Source: Nitrospirales bacterium LBB_01 (lineage in GTDB: Bacteria; Nitrospirota; Thermodesulfovibrionia; Thermodesulfovibrionales; Magnetobacteriaceae). From it: a DNA stretch of 64,000 nt. Below, piece by piece: positions 34,498-42,214 of this stretch. Numbering within the stretch: position 1 is the first letter of the stretch; the number at the start of each line of letters is the position of its first letter. Below the pieces are notes generated by a model, which saw only the letters and a list, made by a program, of their open reading frames with translations, ran no database searches and was not told the DNA's origin. The translations under genes were made by a program, and so were the position numbers. The stretch spans positions 496,001 to 560,000 of the forward strand of contig CP049016.1 in assembly GCA_004376055.2 (NCBI GenBank), given 5' to 3'.

Positions 34498-34938
34498 TTA
34501 AAGCGGATTTATATGAAAAAGCGGTTCGCCATACTCTACAGACGTTTCGCTTTCATGGAATATTTTAACTATTTCGCCGTCGCATTCGCTTTCTATTTCA
34601 TTCATTAGTTTCATGGCCTCAACGATACAAAGCACCTGTCCGCTTTTGACCTTATCGCCAAGCTCTACAAAGTTTGTTGCTCCCGGTGATGGACAGCGAT
34701 AAAAAGTGCCTACAATTGGAGATTTTACCACGATATATTTGTCCTCATGCGCAGTGTCTGTGTGGAGTGTATTTGAGGTATCTGCTACGGCCTCAGAATG
34801 CAAATGTGCCGCTCTTGTAGCCGATATGCAATGCCCTCGCCGTATTTTTATTTTAAGTCCACCCTCTTCGTAAAAAAACTCTGTTATATCGGTTTCTTTC
34901 AAAAAATCCGACAGCTCTTTTATCTTTTCCAAATCCAT
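34498..34938 (-). CDS. accB: Biotin carboxyl carrier protein AccB
   Basis: The 146-residue protein has a helical N-terminal segment (MDLEKIKELSDFLKETDITEF), a flexible His/Ala/Thr linker (about residues 38-68) and the biotinyl domain with PIVGTFYRCPSPG and the biotinylation site EAMKLMN (Lys at about residue 112). It is part of the acetyl-CoA carboxylase complex. It sits between efp and accC, a gene order seen in many bacteria. Confidence 0.96.
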   Translation of the reverse strand: MDLEKIKELSDFLKETDITEFFYEEGGLKIKIRRGHCISATRAAHLHSEAVADTSNTLHTDTAHEDKYIVVKSPIVGTFYRCPSPGATNFVELGDKVKSGQVLCIVEAMKLMNEIESECDGEIVKIFHESETSVEYGEPLFHINPL

Positions 34939-34939
34939 A

Positions 34940-35500
34940 TTATTTCACCCTCTCTATGTACTCAAAGGTTCGTGTGTCAACCTTAATGACATCGCCCTCA
35001 TTTATGTGAAACGGCACCTTTACAGTTGCTCCGGTTTCAAGCACGGCTGGTTTATTACCGCCTGAGGCTGTGTCTCCCTTAAACCCTGGGTCGGTTTCAG
35101 TAACAGCAAGCTCCACAAAGATGGGAAGCTCTACGGCGAGCGATTTTTCCTTGTGAAAAAGCACTGTCACCATCATGTTTTCCTTTAGAAACTGCTTACT
35201 GTCACCGAGTTGCTCTTCTGTCATAGGCAGCTGCTCGTAACTTTCCATATCCATCAGGTAATAGTAACCGTCCTGAAAATAGAGATACTGCATCTGTCTT
35301 GCATCAAGATTGGCTTTAGGAAATTTATCTCCAGAGTTAAACGTATCCTCAATAACCTTGCCGCTTTTAAGGCCCTTCATCTTAGCCCTAACAAAGGCCC
35401 CGCCACGTCCCATCTTCACATGCTGAAACTCTATAACCTCATAGGGCTCACCCTTATACTCTATCTTGGTTCCCCTTCTAAAATCATTCGTTGCTATCAC
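34940..35500 (-). CDS. efp: Elongation factor P (Arg32 type)
   Basis: EF-P relieves ribosome stalling at polyproline. The 186-residue three-domain protein starts at a GTG (35500) with GGGAGG 7 bases before it and reads MIATNDFRRGTKIEYKGEPY. The tip of the first loop is HVKMGRGGAFVR: position 32 is Arg instead of the Lys modified by EpmA, and the usual Pro of the loop is Met30. Arg32 is rhamnosylated by EarP in some proteobacteria; no earP is in the window. It heads the accBC-thiE operon and starts divergently from the secreted cysteine-domain genes. Confidence 0.96.
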   Translation of the reverse strand: MIATNDFRRGTKIEYKGEPYEVIEFQHVKMGRGGAFVRAKMKGLKSGKVIEDTFNSGDKFPKANLDARQMQYLYFQDGYYYLMDMESYEQLPMTEEQLGDSKQFLKENMMVTVLFHKEKSLAVELPIFVELAVTETDPGFKGDTASGGNKPAVLETGATVKVPFHINEGDVIKVDTRTFEYIERVK

Positions 35501-35602
35501 ACAGACCTCCCGTGTTTTTTGTTGTAAAGTTCCCAGTCACTATATAGCATTAGCTCATCTTGCATATAATACATCACACACGCACTGTTTGTATAGAGGC
35601 TG

Positions 35603-35631
35603 TTGACAAAAATATGGTCTTATGGTAGTAT
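35603..35631 (+). promoter_or_regulatory. Sigma-70 promoter of secreted cysteine-domain gene
   Basis: TTGACA and TAGTAT are separated by 17 bases, 30 bases before the start at 35661. Confidence 0.75.
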
Positions 35632-35660
35632 TAATGAGAGTGGACATCATGGAGGCTGTT

Positions 35661-36194
35661 ATGATGAAAAGTGTTAAGAGTACCCTAATATGCTGGGTTG
35701 TGTTTGTTAGTTTTTTGATGATTCCAGATATAGGCAGTGGCAGCAGCACTGTGTACTATTACATCCCATATTTATCAACAAACGGCAGTGGTGCAACATA
35801 TTGCGTAGTATCTAACTCATCCACTTATGATGTGACAACGATGACGTTTGCCGTGATGGCGTCTCAGTCTGTTGAAGCATCGCAAACTGCACAAACATTT
35901 TCCTCTTCTTTGAATTTAGGTAAAGCCAAGACGTCTCTTATTGCTTTTGATGGACAGACAGTATCGGTAGATGGTACAACCGGCCTTGACATTTCCTCAT
36001 ACACGCAAACAAGCAGCATGTACGGCGGCACTTTAAAATTCCTCTCTACAAGCTCTGGCAGCATAAATTGCAAGAACATACTGATGTCATGCTTTCAGGG
36101 AACTACGTCGCCAAAACGCAATCTTATAGGGTATCTCTGTGAAGACGACAGTACATCGGGTCCAGGCAGCTACTTTAACCTCATAGGTTATTGA
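35661..36194 (+). CDS. Secreted protein of unknown function, cysteine domain
   Basis: I do not recognise a family. The start is one of two adjacent ATGs behind GGAGG (35651-35655); the longer frame from 35622 overlaps the promoter. The 177-residue protein has a signal peptide (MMKSVKSTLICWVVFVSFLM, about 26 residues) and then one domain rich in Ser, Thr and Tyr with four Cys: ATYCVVSN, INCKNILMSCFQG, GYLCEDD. The end, GPGSYFNLIGY, matches the last residues of the next protein. This same domain forms the C-terminus of the product of 36204-37355, so the pair arose by duplication. It is likely exported; the Cys could form disulfides. Confidence 0.75.
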   Translation: MMKSVKSTLICWVVFVSFLMIPDIGSGSSTVYYYIPYLSTNGSGATYCVVSNSSTYDVTTMTFAVMASQSVEASQTAQTFSSSLNLGKAKTSLIAFDGQTVSVDGTTGLDISSYTQTSSMYGGTLKFLSTSSGSINCKNILMSCFQGTTSPKRNLIGYLCEDDSTSGPGSYFNLIGY

Positions 36195-36203
36195 AAGCCT
36201 CCT

Positions 36204-37355
36204 ATGAACAATAAGCAAAAAAAGGGGAGAGGCTTAATACTAACAATTATAAATTCGGTAGTTATCATTTGTTTGGTGGCATCAGTAACCGAGTTGGTTG
36301 TGGATGCGGCTACTTATACTTTACTGATTTATAAGGCGGGAACCGGCGCTGCAAATGGCACTGTAACCTCAGACAACGGCACCATAACATGGTCAGGAAA
36401 TACGGGGACGTTTTCTTTCTCTGATAATGTCACATCTAATGTGTATTTTAAACCCTCAGCAACAGCTGGTGCAGAGTTTGCAAGCTGGAGCGGCTGTACT
36501 TCTGTTTCAAACAGCATCTGCGCACTAACTCCAACAGACAACAAATCAATTACTGCCACATTTAACGGCGTTGACGCTTACACTTTATCGGTTAAAATAA
36601 CCGGTATCGGAAGAGGTACAGTAAGGGACTCTACAGGCGGTATATATTTAAGCACTGACAACGTCACCACAAACGACAATGCTACCACAAGCGACAATTC
36701 CTCCACTACTTCGTCTAATTTCAGCGTAAACAAAATCGTTTACCTTACTGCAACTCCAAAAAGCAGCAATTATATACTATCATTTTGGAGCGGCTGTGAC
36801 AGTATTTACGACAACGGAACATGTGCAGTTACAATGTCGTCAAGCAGGACTGTAACTGCCAGATTTTCAGGTGCATATAACATCACCTACAGCCTCCCTT
36901 TTATCTCTCCAAATACAAATGGTGTTATTTATTGTGTTATTTCCAATTTTTCTCTGGATAATGCTACAACGGATGGGTTTGCCGTAATGAGTTTGCAAGG
37001 GAGTGTGGCGTCTCAGAAATATTATTATTTTCCATCTAATCTTTCTATTAAAAGAAAAAAAAGCACATTTCTGATGTTTTATGCCAACAATGCAGTTATT
37101 GGCGATAACCTAACAATATATGATAACTCAACACATATTGATTACTCATCAGAGATAAACGGTGGTTATCTATATGGCGTTAAATTAAAATTCACATCAA
37201 CAGGTGGAACGGGAATTTCCGGTATAACCTGCAAAAATATCCTCATGGCTTGTTTTCAGGGTAATACGAATCCCAGAAGAAATCTTGTCGGATACACTTG
37301 TGAGGATAACAGCACAGCAGGTCCTGGTGGAAAGCCTATTGTTATAGGATATTAA
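36204..37355 (+). CDS. Secreted InlB-B-repeat protein with C-terminal cysteine domain
   Basis: The 383-residue protein has an N-terminal signal or membrane segment (IINSVVIICLVASVTELVVDA), two divergent InlB B-repeat-like modules (residues about 35-115 with FASWSGC and about 120-220 with LSFWSGCDS, both beta-rich with a Cys after WSG), and a C-terminal domain of about 155 residues homologous to the upstream protein (YCVISN, CKNILMACFQG, GYTCEDNSTAGPGG, final VIGY). B-repeat proteins are cell-surface or extracellular. It starts 9 bases after its neighbour and is co-transcribed. Confidence 0.75.
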   Translation: MNNKQKKGRGLILTIINSVVIICLVASVTELVVDAATYTLLIYKAGTGAANGTVTSDNGTITWSGNTGTFSFSDNVTSNVYFKPSATAGAEFASWSGCTSVSNSICALTPTDNKSITATFNGVDAYTLSVKITGIGRGTVRDSTGGIYLSTDNVTTNDNATTSDNSSTTSSNFSVNKIVYLTATPKSSNYILSFWSGCDSIYDNGTCAVTMSSSRTVTARFSGAYNITYSLPFISPNTNGVIYCVISNFSLDNATTDGFAVMSLQGSVASQKYYYFPSNLSIKRKKSTFLMFYANNAVIGDNLTIYDNSTHIDYSSEINGGYLYGVKLKFTSTGGTGISGITCKNILMACFQGNTNPRRNLVGYTCEDNSTAGPGGKPIVIGY

Positions 37356-37424
37356 CGTTGTAGGGTAGTTAGTGAGTAAAATTTTGTTAAAATAGTTCAA
37401 CATTTCGTGTTTAAGGAGCAGCAG

Positions 37425-37829
37425 ATGGAGATAAAAGTGAGCTTTGGAGAGGGGAAAATAGTGAAGGCTGAGTTTGGTGACTTTTTAGTGCAAACAGACC
37501 AGTCGGTAAAAAACGGAGGAACAGGGACGGCACCAGAGCCGTTTATGTACTTTTTGTCGTCGATAGGTACCTGTGCAGGGATATATGTGCTTGGTTTTTG
37601 CCAAAAAAACCACATCCCAACAGATAACATTACACTTATGCAGAGAAACGAATTTGCTCCCGATGAAAGCGGTAAAATAAGGCTATCCAGGGTATCCATA
37701 GACATACAGGTACCACCGGATTTCCCTGAAAAGTATTATGATGCAATAATTAGGGTGGCAGATCAGTGCGCCGTTAAAAAAACCATCATGTCACCGCCTG
37801 AGTTTGATATTAAGACTGTTGTATCTTAA
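37425..37829 (+). CDS. OsmC-family protein
   Basis: I take ATG 37425, seven bases after AAGGAG, rather than the upstream GTG. The 134-residue protein has the OsmC/YhfA pattern: PEPFMYFLSSIGTCAGIYVLGFCQ (Cys at about residues 52 and 61, the peroxidatic-type pair), a beta-rich frame and a C-terminal CAVKKTI. OsmC proteins reduce organic hydroperoxides. It lies just upstream of a tRNA gene with its own promoter. Confidence 0.85.
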   Translation: MEIKVSFGEGKIVKAEFGDFLVQTDQSVKNGGTGTAPEPFMYFLSSIGTCAGIYVLGFCQKNHIPTDNITLMQRNEFAPDESGKIRLSRVSIDIQVPPDFPEKYYDAIIRVADQCAVKKTIMSPPEFDIKTVVS

Positions 37830-37834
37830 ACAGT

Positions 37835-37863
37835 TTGACATTTAGTTAAAATAAGCGTAAAAT
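37835..37863 (+). promoter_or_regulatory. Sigma-70 promoter of tRNA-Val
   Basis: A perfect TTGACA, a 17-base spacer and TAAAAT lie 12 bases before the tRNA. Confidence 0.9.
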
Positions 37864-37875
37864 CTAAGAGTATCA

Positions 37876-37950
37876 GGGCGATTAGCTCAGAGGTGGAGCG
37901 CTGCCTTCACACGGCAGAGGTCGCAGGTTCGAGCCCTGCATCGCCCACCA
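37876..37950 (+). tRNA. tRNA-Val (anticodon CAC)
   Basis: The cloverleaf is complete: acceptor GGGCGAT/ATCGCCC, D-arm GCTC...GAGC, anticodon stem CTGCC/GGCAG with loop TTCACAC (anticodon CAC at 37908-37910), T-arm GCAGGTTCGAGCCCTGC, and encoded CCA. It decodes GUG. Confidence 0.97.
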
Positions 37951-38012
37951 TATTAGGTGTTTATTTACTGAGGGATTTTTAACCACGAAAATCACGAAAA
38001 TTCAAGAAGTCA

Positions 38013-39065
38013 CTATCGCAAATGAATTTGAGTAACCGGACAGCGCATACACATAGTGTCACAGGTTAATTTTTTATTAGCAGGGTCTTTAATTAGCATT
38101 CTGCTTTTCAAGTAGTTGTCGTTATTCCAGATTGTTCTAAACCCATCCCTAAAGACGTTTCCAAAATCGTTTGAGAGCAATCTGGTGTCTTTGCAGCATG
38201 GGAGCAGTCCGCCGTCATAGTTTATATAGACGGAGCGGTATGGCCATGAGCAGCCTGGGTAATCCTGATTGCTTAGCTCAAGACGCTCACGAGGGAAAAT
38301 GTCAGATATGAAATCCTCCTCAGCGCTTACCGGAAAGAAGGGCTTAATAAAGCGCACATTGTCTATGCCAAGCTCTGCGGACTTCTTTTGTGCCAAAGGG
38401 ATTTCTCCCTGATTAAATTTAGTCACACAAAACTGCCAGTCAATAAAGGGGGTTTTGAGGCCGAGCGCTTTACGCTCTTTTAAAATACCGGTTACGTTTT
38501 TAAAGGCAAGCTCCATGTCGCCATTGCCCATGAATTTTGAGTAGCTTTCCTGGGTGACGCCGTGGCAGGAAAATATCAGCACTTCAAGACCGGATTCTAC
38601 AATCCTGCGGGGAAGCGAGTCATCCTTTATGTTAAGGTTTGAAGAGACGCCAACGCCGATGTTTTTTTCTGTGGCATAAGCAATCATATCAAGAGTTTCA
38701 GGGAAGAGAAACGGTTCGCCAAAACCGTAAAGATTAATTTTAAAAAGGGTTGAACCTATATCGTCTATGAGTTTTTTAAAGTTGTCGTAAGACATTCTGC
38801 CAAAGGCGCGTTCGCCGTCAACTGGCGGCCTGCGTCCATCATAACAGTAGGCGCATTTAAAATTACAAATATTAGAGGTCTCAAGTTTTAAAATATAGGG
38901 TAGTGAATTAAGTCTGATTTTTTTAGTTATAAGGTTATACTCTGTCTTTAAAAAGTTAAACAGTTTTTTAATTGTAAGATGCTTAATAAAAGCATATATA
39001 TGCCGTTTAAGTATTTTAAACCTTGTTTCTTCGTTTAGTCCGTGGGTAGCAAGCCCTAAGTCCAT
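38013..39065 (-). CDS. Radical SAM/SPASM-domain protein
   Basis: The 350-residue protein has the radical SAM motif CNFKCAYC (about residues 67-74) and a C-terminal SPASM-type Cys set (YPGCSWPY, GGLLPCCKD, CDTMCMRCPV) that would bind a second cluster. Such proteins mature peptides or modify enzymes; substrates are often encoded nearby, but no small Cys-rich precursor is obvious except the Cys-domain proteins 1.7 kb away. An N-terminal helical extension of about 55 residues precedes the barrel. A terminator separates it from the tusA gene upstream. Confidence 0.85.
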   Translation of the reverse strand: MDLGLATHGLNEETRFKILKRHIYAFIKHLTIKKLFNFLKTEYNLITKKIRLNSLPYILKLETSNICNFKCAYCYDGRRPPVDGERAFGRMSYDNFKKLIDDIGSTLFKINLYGFGEPFLFPETLDMIAYATEKNIGVGVSSNLNIKDDSLPRRIVESGLEVLIFSCHGVTQESYSKFMGNGDMELAFKNVTGILKERKALGLKTPFIDWQFCVTKFNQGEIPLAQKKSAELGIDNVRFIKPFFPVSAEEDFISDIFPRERLELSNQDYPGCSWPYRSVYINYDGGLLPCCKDTRLLSNDFGNVFRDGFRTIWNNDNYLKSRMLIKDPANKKLTCDTMCMRCPVTQIHLR

Positions 39066-39148
39066 TCAGTTTTCCTCCAAAATCAATTTTTGCATTTGTA
39101 TATCATACACTAAATGGATAAAGGATTCCATCAGATGTCCTTAAAGTC

Positions 39149-39176
39149 AAACGGGCAACTTTCAAGTTGCCCGTTT
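39149..39176 (-). terminator. Terminator hairpin after the sulfur-relay cluster
   Basis: A perfect stem (AAACGGGCAACTT with its complement, near-zero loop) lies 26 bases past the tusA stop. Only a short T-run follows on the minus strand. Confidence 0.65.
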
Positions 39177-39201
39177 GGATACGTTATAGTCGCATTGCGA
39201 T

Positions 39202-39456
39202 TTACTTGGTTTTCTTAATGTAGAGTTCCCAGTGGCCCTTATCTTCTACCTTAACGGAGTCAAAACCAAAACCCTGTTTTTCGGCGTACTTTGGAATAGA
39301 GTCCTCAGCGGATGCCGGGGCATCGCACAGAACTTTAAGAAGCGTGTCTTTTTCCATCTTTTCTAATTTTTTCTTTGTTAACACTAACGGATATGGACAA
39401 ACCCTGCCAAGTACATCAAGGACTTCAGTGGGCTCATCCGCTCTTAAATCACCCAT
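39202..39456 (-). CDS. tusA: TusA-family sulfur carrier protein
   Basis: The 84-residue protein has the TusA core: VLDVLGRVCPYPLVLTKKKL with the sulfur-carrying Cys in the CPxP-type motif (CPYP), a two-layer alpha/beta pattern and LLKVLCDAPASAEDSIPKYA. TusA passes persulfide sulfur to DsrE/TusD proteins. It is the last gene of a four-gene minus-strand cluster with DsrE/F/H-like proteins, which fits a role in sulfur trafficking. Confidence 0.92.
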   Translation of the reverse strand: MGDLRADEPTEVLDVLGRVCPYPLVLTKKKLEKMEKDTLLKVLCDAPASAEDSIPKYAEKQGFGFDSVKVEDKGHWELYIKKTK

Positions 39457-39483
39457 ATAGTTCTACCTCCAAAAGCAATTTTT

Positions 39484-39894
39484 TTAGAAATACATCAAGT
39501 GTACAGACGACTCCATTTCAGCCATTATTTCGCTAAAAGGAACAATCTGGCTTGTCATGTCAGCGCCCAAATCCTCGGCGTCCATAATCAACGCATCCTC
39601 TGAAAGTCCAAGCCTCTTAACATCCTCCTCACAGATCAACACCTTAATATCGGTAAGGAGTGCGTTTTTAATGTGAGACTCCAGCGTTGAAACGCCATAA
39701 GCCGCTGCGTCCTGATTTTTCAAACAATTTAAAACGCCGTCGCCGACAAATGCCAGCACAGGTTCCACGTTTTCGTCATCTTCAAGGTGTATCTCCACCG
39801 TCTGACTTGCTATGCAGTGGGTCAGTGCCAGCCTTGAACTTTCTCCCTTATACGGTAACTTATCAACAATGAAAGAAATCTTTTTGATAGCCAT
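39484..39894 (-). CDS. DsrF/TusC-like DsrE-superfamily protein
   Basis: The 136-residue protein has the DsrE fold pattern: MAIKKISFIVDKLPYKGESSRLALTHCIA, VLAFVGDGVLNCLKNQ and IKVLICEEDVKRLGL, closest to DsrF/TusC in the GDGVL...YG segment. It presumably forms a heteromer with the two neighbouring DsrE-type proteins. It lies between tusA (27 bases) and a DsrE-like gene (3 bases). Confidence 0.8.
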   Translation of the reverse strand: MAIKKISFIVDKLPYKGESSRLALTHCIASQTVEIHLEDDENVEPVLAFVGDGVLNCLKNQDAAAYGVSTLESHIKNALLTDIKVLICEEDVKRLGLSEDALIMDAEDLGADMTSQIVPFSEIMAEMESSVHLMYF

Positions 39895-39897
39895 ACC

Positions 39898-40257
39898 TTA
39901 CTCACCTCCTATGTGAAGCACCCTGTCGGCGCCAAAGCAACTGGCCAAATACCAATCCATACTCTTTCTGCCAAAGCCGTCAATCAGATCCTCTTTGTGG
40001 AAACCTCTTGCCTCAGCACATGCCTCACATGCTACGACGGTCATTCCGCCTGCCACAAGTTCAGTCATGGTTTTTTCAAGCGATGAGTAATCTTTAAAAG
40101 AGCGCTGTCCTTTCTTTGAAAGCATGGTGCCGTTACCGGAAAGCCACATGTCAACATCGTGTCCTTTTTTCCTTGCAGCCTCTGCAAGCTTCACGGCAAA
40201 ATCCAGCGTCATAGACCCCACAAGGGATGAAAAACATCCTATCGTTAATTTGCTCAT
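39898..40257 (-). CDS. DsrE/TusD-like sulfurtransferase subunit
   Basis: The 119-residue protein has SSLVGSMTLDFAVKLAEAAR and GMTVVACEACAEARGF, with a Cys pair in the place of the catalytic persulfide-carrying Cys of DsrE/TusD. In Dsr systems this subunit takes sulfur from TusA. Gene order (H-like, E-like, F-like, TusA) is a permutation of dsrEFH-tusA. It lies 16 bases after the first gene of the cluster. Confidence 0.85.
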   Translation of the reverse strand: MSKLTIGCFSSLVGSMTLDFAVKLAEAARKKGHDVDMWLSGNGTMLSKKGQRSFKDYSSLEKTMTELVAGGMTVVACEACAEARGFHKEDLIDGFGRKSMDWYLASCFGADRVLHIGGE

Positions 40258-40273
40258 TTTTTCCTGTCCCCCT

Positions 40274-40570
40274 TTACAGCCATATTAATTTTTCAAAATT
40301 GTTAAAAATCAAATCCACCAATCCGCCGTAATCCACGACTGTCACCCTCTTGTCCACCTTTGACGGATCAAACCCTCTTACCAGCAAATCCTCCGAAAGA
40401 GCATACACTTTCGTACCTTTTCCAAGAACTGGCGACGCCTGGCTGTTTTCACTGACCACTGCGTTGTAAACACCGTTTTGCACTAACACTATTCCCAGAA
40501 AATCCGCTTTCAGCCTTCCGAGGGTATCGTTCGTTGTGCCGTATTCACTTACAAATACTCCTAACTTCAT
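40274..40570 (-). CDS. DsrH/TusB-like protein without the usual Cys
   Basis: The 98-residue protein resembles DsrH/TusB at its end (VYALSEDLLVRGFDPSKVDK, VDYGGLVDLIFNNFEKLIWL) and is the usual length. The protein has no Cys at all, so the sulfur-binding Cys found in many DsrH proteins is absent and its role may be structural. It heads the cluster behind a good promoter. Confidence 0.75.
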   Translation of the reverse strand: MKLGVFVSEYGTTNDTLGRLKADFLGIVLVQNGVYNAVVSENSQASPVLGKGTKVYALSEDLLVRGFDPSKVDKRVTVVDYGGLVDLIFNNFEKLIWL

Positions 40571-40634
40571 AAATACACCCCCCTTACATTTAGGTTTTAT
40601 TCAACTGCTTAAATTCTATTCAAACAAGTTATTA

Positions 40635-40664
40635 ATTAAAACAATTAAAGCATAATATTGTCAA
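40635..40664 (-). promoter_or_regulatory. Sigma-70 promoter of the Dsr/TusA cluster
   Basis: On the minus strand, TTGACA (40664-40659) and TTTAAT (40640-40635) are separated by 18 bases. The leader is about 60 bases. Confidence 0.7.
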
Positions 40665-40807
40665 CTCTTTTACGGAGATTTGTTTAAGCATGCAGGATAG
40701 AGCAGCACATAGTTTACGTTTCATATTTAAAATAATACTTAATAGGGATTTAAAAGCCTGACGGAAATGTCATTGTACCATTTTAGGATAATTTCCCCAA
40801 ACGTTTC

Positions 40808-40841
40808 GGAGCAGTCTGAAAGACTGCTCCAACGCAGGGGA
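40808..40841. repeat. Short repeat with perfect hairpin, copy a
   Basis: GGAGCAGTCT-GAA-AGACTGCTCC is a 10-base-pair palindrome, followed by AACGCAGGGGA. The segment 40821-40841 recurs exactly at 41734-41754 in the same orientation; the two copies flank one gene. No T-run follows the hairpin on either strand, so it is not a standard terminator. Confidence 0.85.
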
Positions 40842-40853
40842 GACTTTAAAGTT

Positions 40854-41522
40854 CTACAAAAGTTTGAAGTTGATAGTAATCGTCCCGTTTTTGCCTTTAG
40901 GAAGATATCTTGTCAGTATTTCCTCTTTTCCACCGCCAACTACATCTCCACCACCTGCACTTCCTTCTCTTGTTTCTTTTATTTCGTTTTCAACGTTTAA
41001 ATCAAGTGGTACATTCCCGGGTGTTATGGAACCCGCGCCCACCCCTAAAGTAACCTGACCTATCGAATAGACTCTTTTTTCTCCAACTTTAATCTCACCT
41101 AAATAATCACTAAGAAGAGTTTTTGCTACTGGAAGCGCAATCCATCCGCCCGAAAAGAGTCCAATTCCTGCTGTAGCAATACCTTTGAATAAACTTATAA
41201 AAAACTTCTCTAAATCGGATATTTTTACCTCTTCAAAAAGTTCAAAGGTGATTTTAGAGTCGCCAGCCATATCTTCTTTAAATAGAAATTTCTCATTAAA
41301 ATAGTCAGTTAATGTTGCATCGAATCCTTTCTTTGTACTGTCAGGAGTAAATTTAAGTTGTATTGTTCTTTCTCTATAAAGCTGATCCATTCCACAACTT
41401 GGAGCATACCACTTAACGTGTAACACATTTTTCGCATCGTCACTTGCTCCGGCTACGTCAGTTGTAGTGTTTTTAACGTTTATAGCGCTGATACTAACCT
41501 CTACACTCTTTTTTCCAGCCAT
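40854..41522 (-). CDS. Orphan protein of unknown function
   Basis: I do not recognise a family. I use ATG 41522 (MAGKKSVEVSISAINVKNTT), which has GGGGGAA upstream; an ATG eight codons earlier has none. The 222-residue protein looks beta-rich at both ends, has a central hydrophobic stretch of about 35 residues (FFISLFKGIATAGIGLFSGG and following), and a Gly-rich segment EGSAGGGDVVGGGKEE before the last strand. The pattern could be a membrane-interacting or pore-like protein; that is speculation. It has its own promoter and lies between two direct repeats. Confidence 0.65.
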   Translation of the reverse strand: MAGKKSVEVSISAINVKNTTTDVAGASDDAKNVLHVKWYAPSCGMDQLYRERTIQLKFTPDSTKKGFDATLTDYFNEKFLFKEDMAGDSKITFELFEEVKISDLEKFFISLFKGIATAGIGLFSGGWIALPVAKTLLSDYLGEIKVGEKRVYSIGQVTLGVGAGSITPGNVPLDLNVENEIKETREGSAGGGDVVGGGKEEILTRYLPKGKNGTITINFKLL

Positions 41523-41618
41523 TGTTCTTTCCCCCAAATACAGCAATTTATATACATGGTAAAACCACGTGCAAAGTAAAACTTCTTGTTATACCACGCC
41601 AACCCTACATTATGAGGC

Positions 41619-41648
41619 AATATACACAACAATTAAAATAAAAGTCAA
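41619..41648 (-). promoter_or_regulatory. Sigma-70 promoter of the orphan gene
   Basis: On the minus strand, TTGACT (41648-41643) and TATATT (41624-41619) are separated by 18 bases, about 97 bases before the start. Confidence 0.7.
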
Positions 41649-41719
41649 GCATTTTTTAGAAATTAATCTATGTCTTTTATTTAATGAGTTTTTTTATTAA
41701 AATGAGGGTGTATTCCGAT

Positions 41720-41754
41720 GGAGCAACCTTGTAAGACTGCTCCAACGCAGGGGA
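41720..41754. repeat. Short repeat, copy b
   Basis: This is an imperfect version of the hairpin at 40808 (GGAGCA...TGCTCC with mismatches), followed by AACGCAGGGGA. The last 21 bases are identical to copy a. Together the copies bracket about 0.9 kb containing one gene. Confidence 0.8.
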
Positions 41755-41775
41755 TAGCAACGTGGCAAATCTATT

Positions 41776-41958
41776 TTATTTCCGGTATTGATAACTTTTT
41801 ACATATCTTATGGCCAGCGCATTTGGAATTTCTATGTGCCTTGGGACAGCCTCAACAGCGCCTGTTAACGGATTTATCCACAATGAATGCGCCCCTCCTT
41901 CCAGCTTTAGATAACATTCATTCATGCGCAGGTGCCTAAGTAATGCACTACGCTTCAT
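41776..41958 (-). CDS. hicA: HicA-type toxin (second hicAB locus)
   Basis: The 60-residue protein has the other common HicA pattern: LLRHLRMNECYLKLEGGAHSLWINPLTGAVEAVPRHIEIPNALA, with the catalytic-type His in GGAHS and PRHxEI. It resembles the VPRHREI-type HicA subfamily, unlike the GTL-type HicA at 1510. The start overlaps hicB by four bases. Confidence 0.87.
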   Translation of the reverse strand: MKRSALLRHLRMNECYLKLEGGAHSLWINPLTGAVEAVPRHIEIPNALAIRYVKSYQYRK

Positions 41959-42170
41959 GAAACAGTGATTACCTCATACAACGCATCTTCAGGAACGCCG
42001 CGGAGAGCATCCTCCCTTCTATCTTGTAGTATCAGCGAGATAGCATCCGCAAGGTTTTGTTTGCATTGCTCTACAGTCTTTCCCTGCCCGTTAGCGCCTG
42101 GAACCTCAGGACAATAACCAATATACCACTTACCGTCTTTTTCTATAATTGCTGAAAATTCGTTACGCAT
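41955..42170 (-). CDS. hicB: HicB-type antitoxin (second hicAB locus)
   Basis: The 71-residue protein has the HicB core (FSAIIEKDGKWYIGYCPEVPGANGQGKTVEQCKQNLADAI) and a short acidic tail, without a DNA-binding domain. It pairs with the overlapping hicA. It lies downstream of the AICAR transformylase gene on the same strand. Confidence 0.88.
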   Translation of the reverse strand: MRNEFSAIIEKDGKWYIGYCPEVPGANGQGKTVEQCKQNLADAISLILQDRREDALRGVPEDALYEVITVS

Positions 42171-42214
42171 GATTCCAACCCCTGTTAAATTATTTTTGGT
42201 TTATTAATTATATC

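Noticed and set aside
35501-35602. TPP riboswitch for the operon ending in thiE
   Set aside because: The leader of efp is short and has none of the conserved TPP aptamer segments.
37981-38004. Possible attachment site beside tRNA-Val
   Set aside because: The AACCACGAAAATCACGAAAATTC stretch is a common intergenic repeat pattern; no integrase and no second copy of the tRNA end is present.
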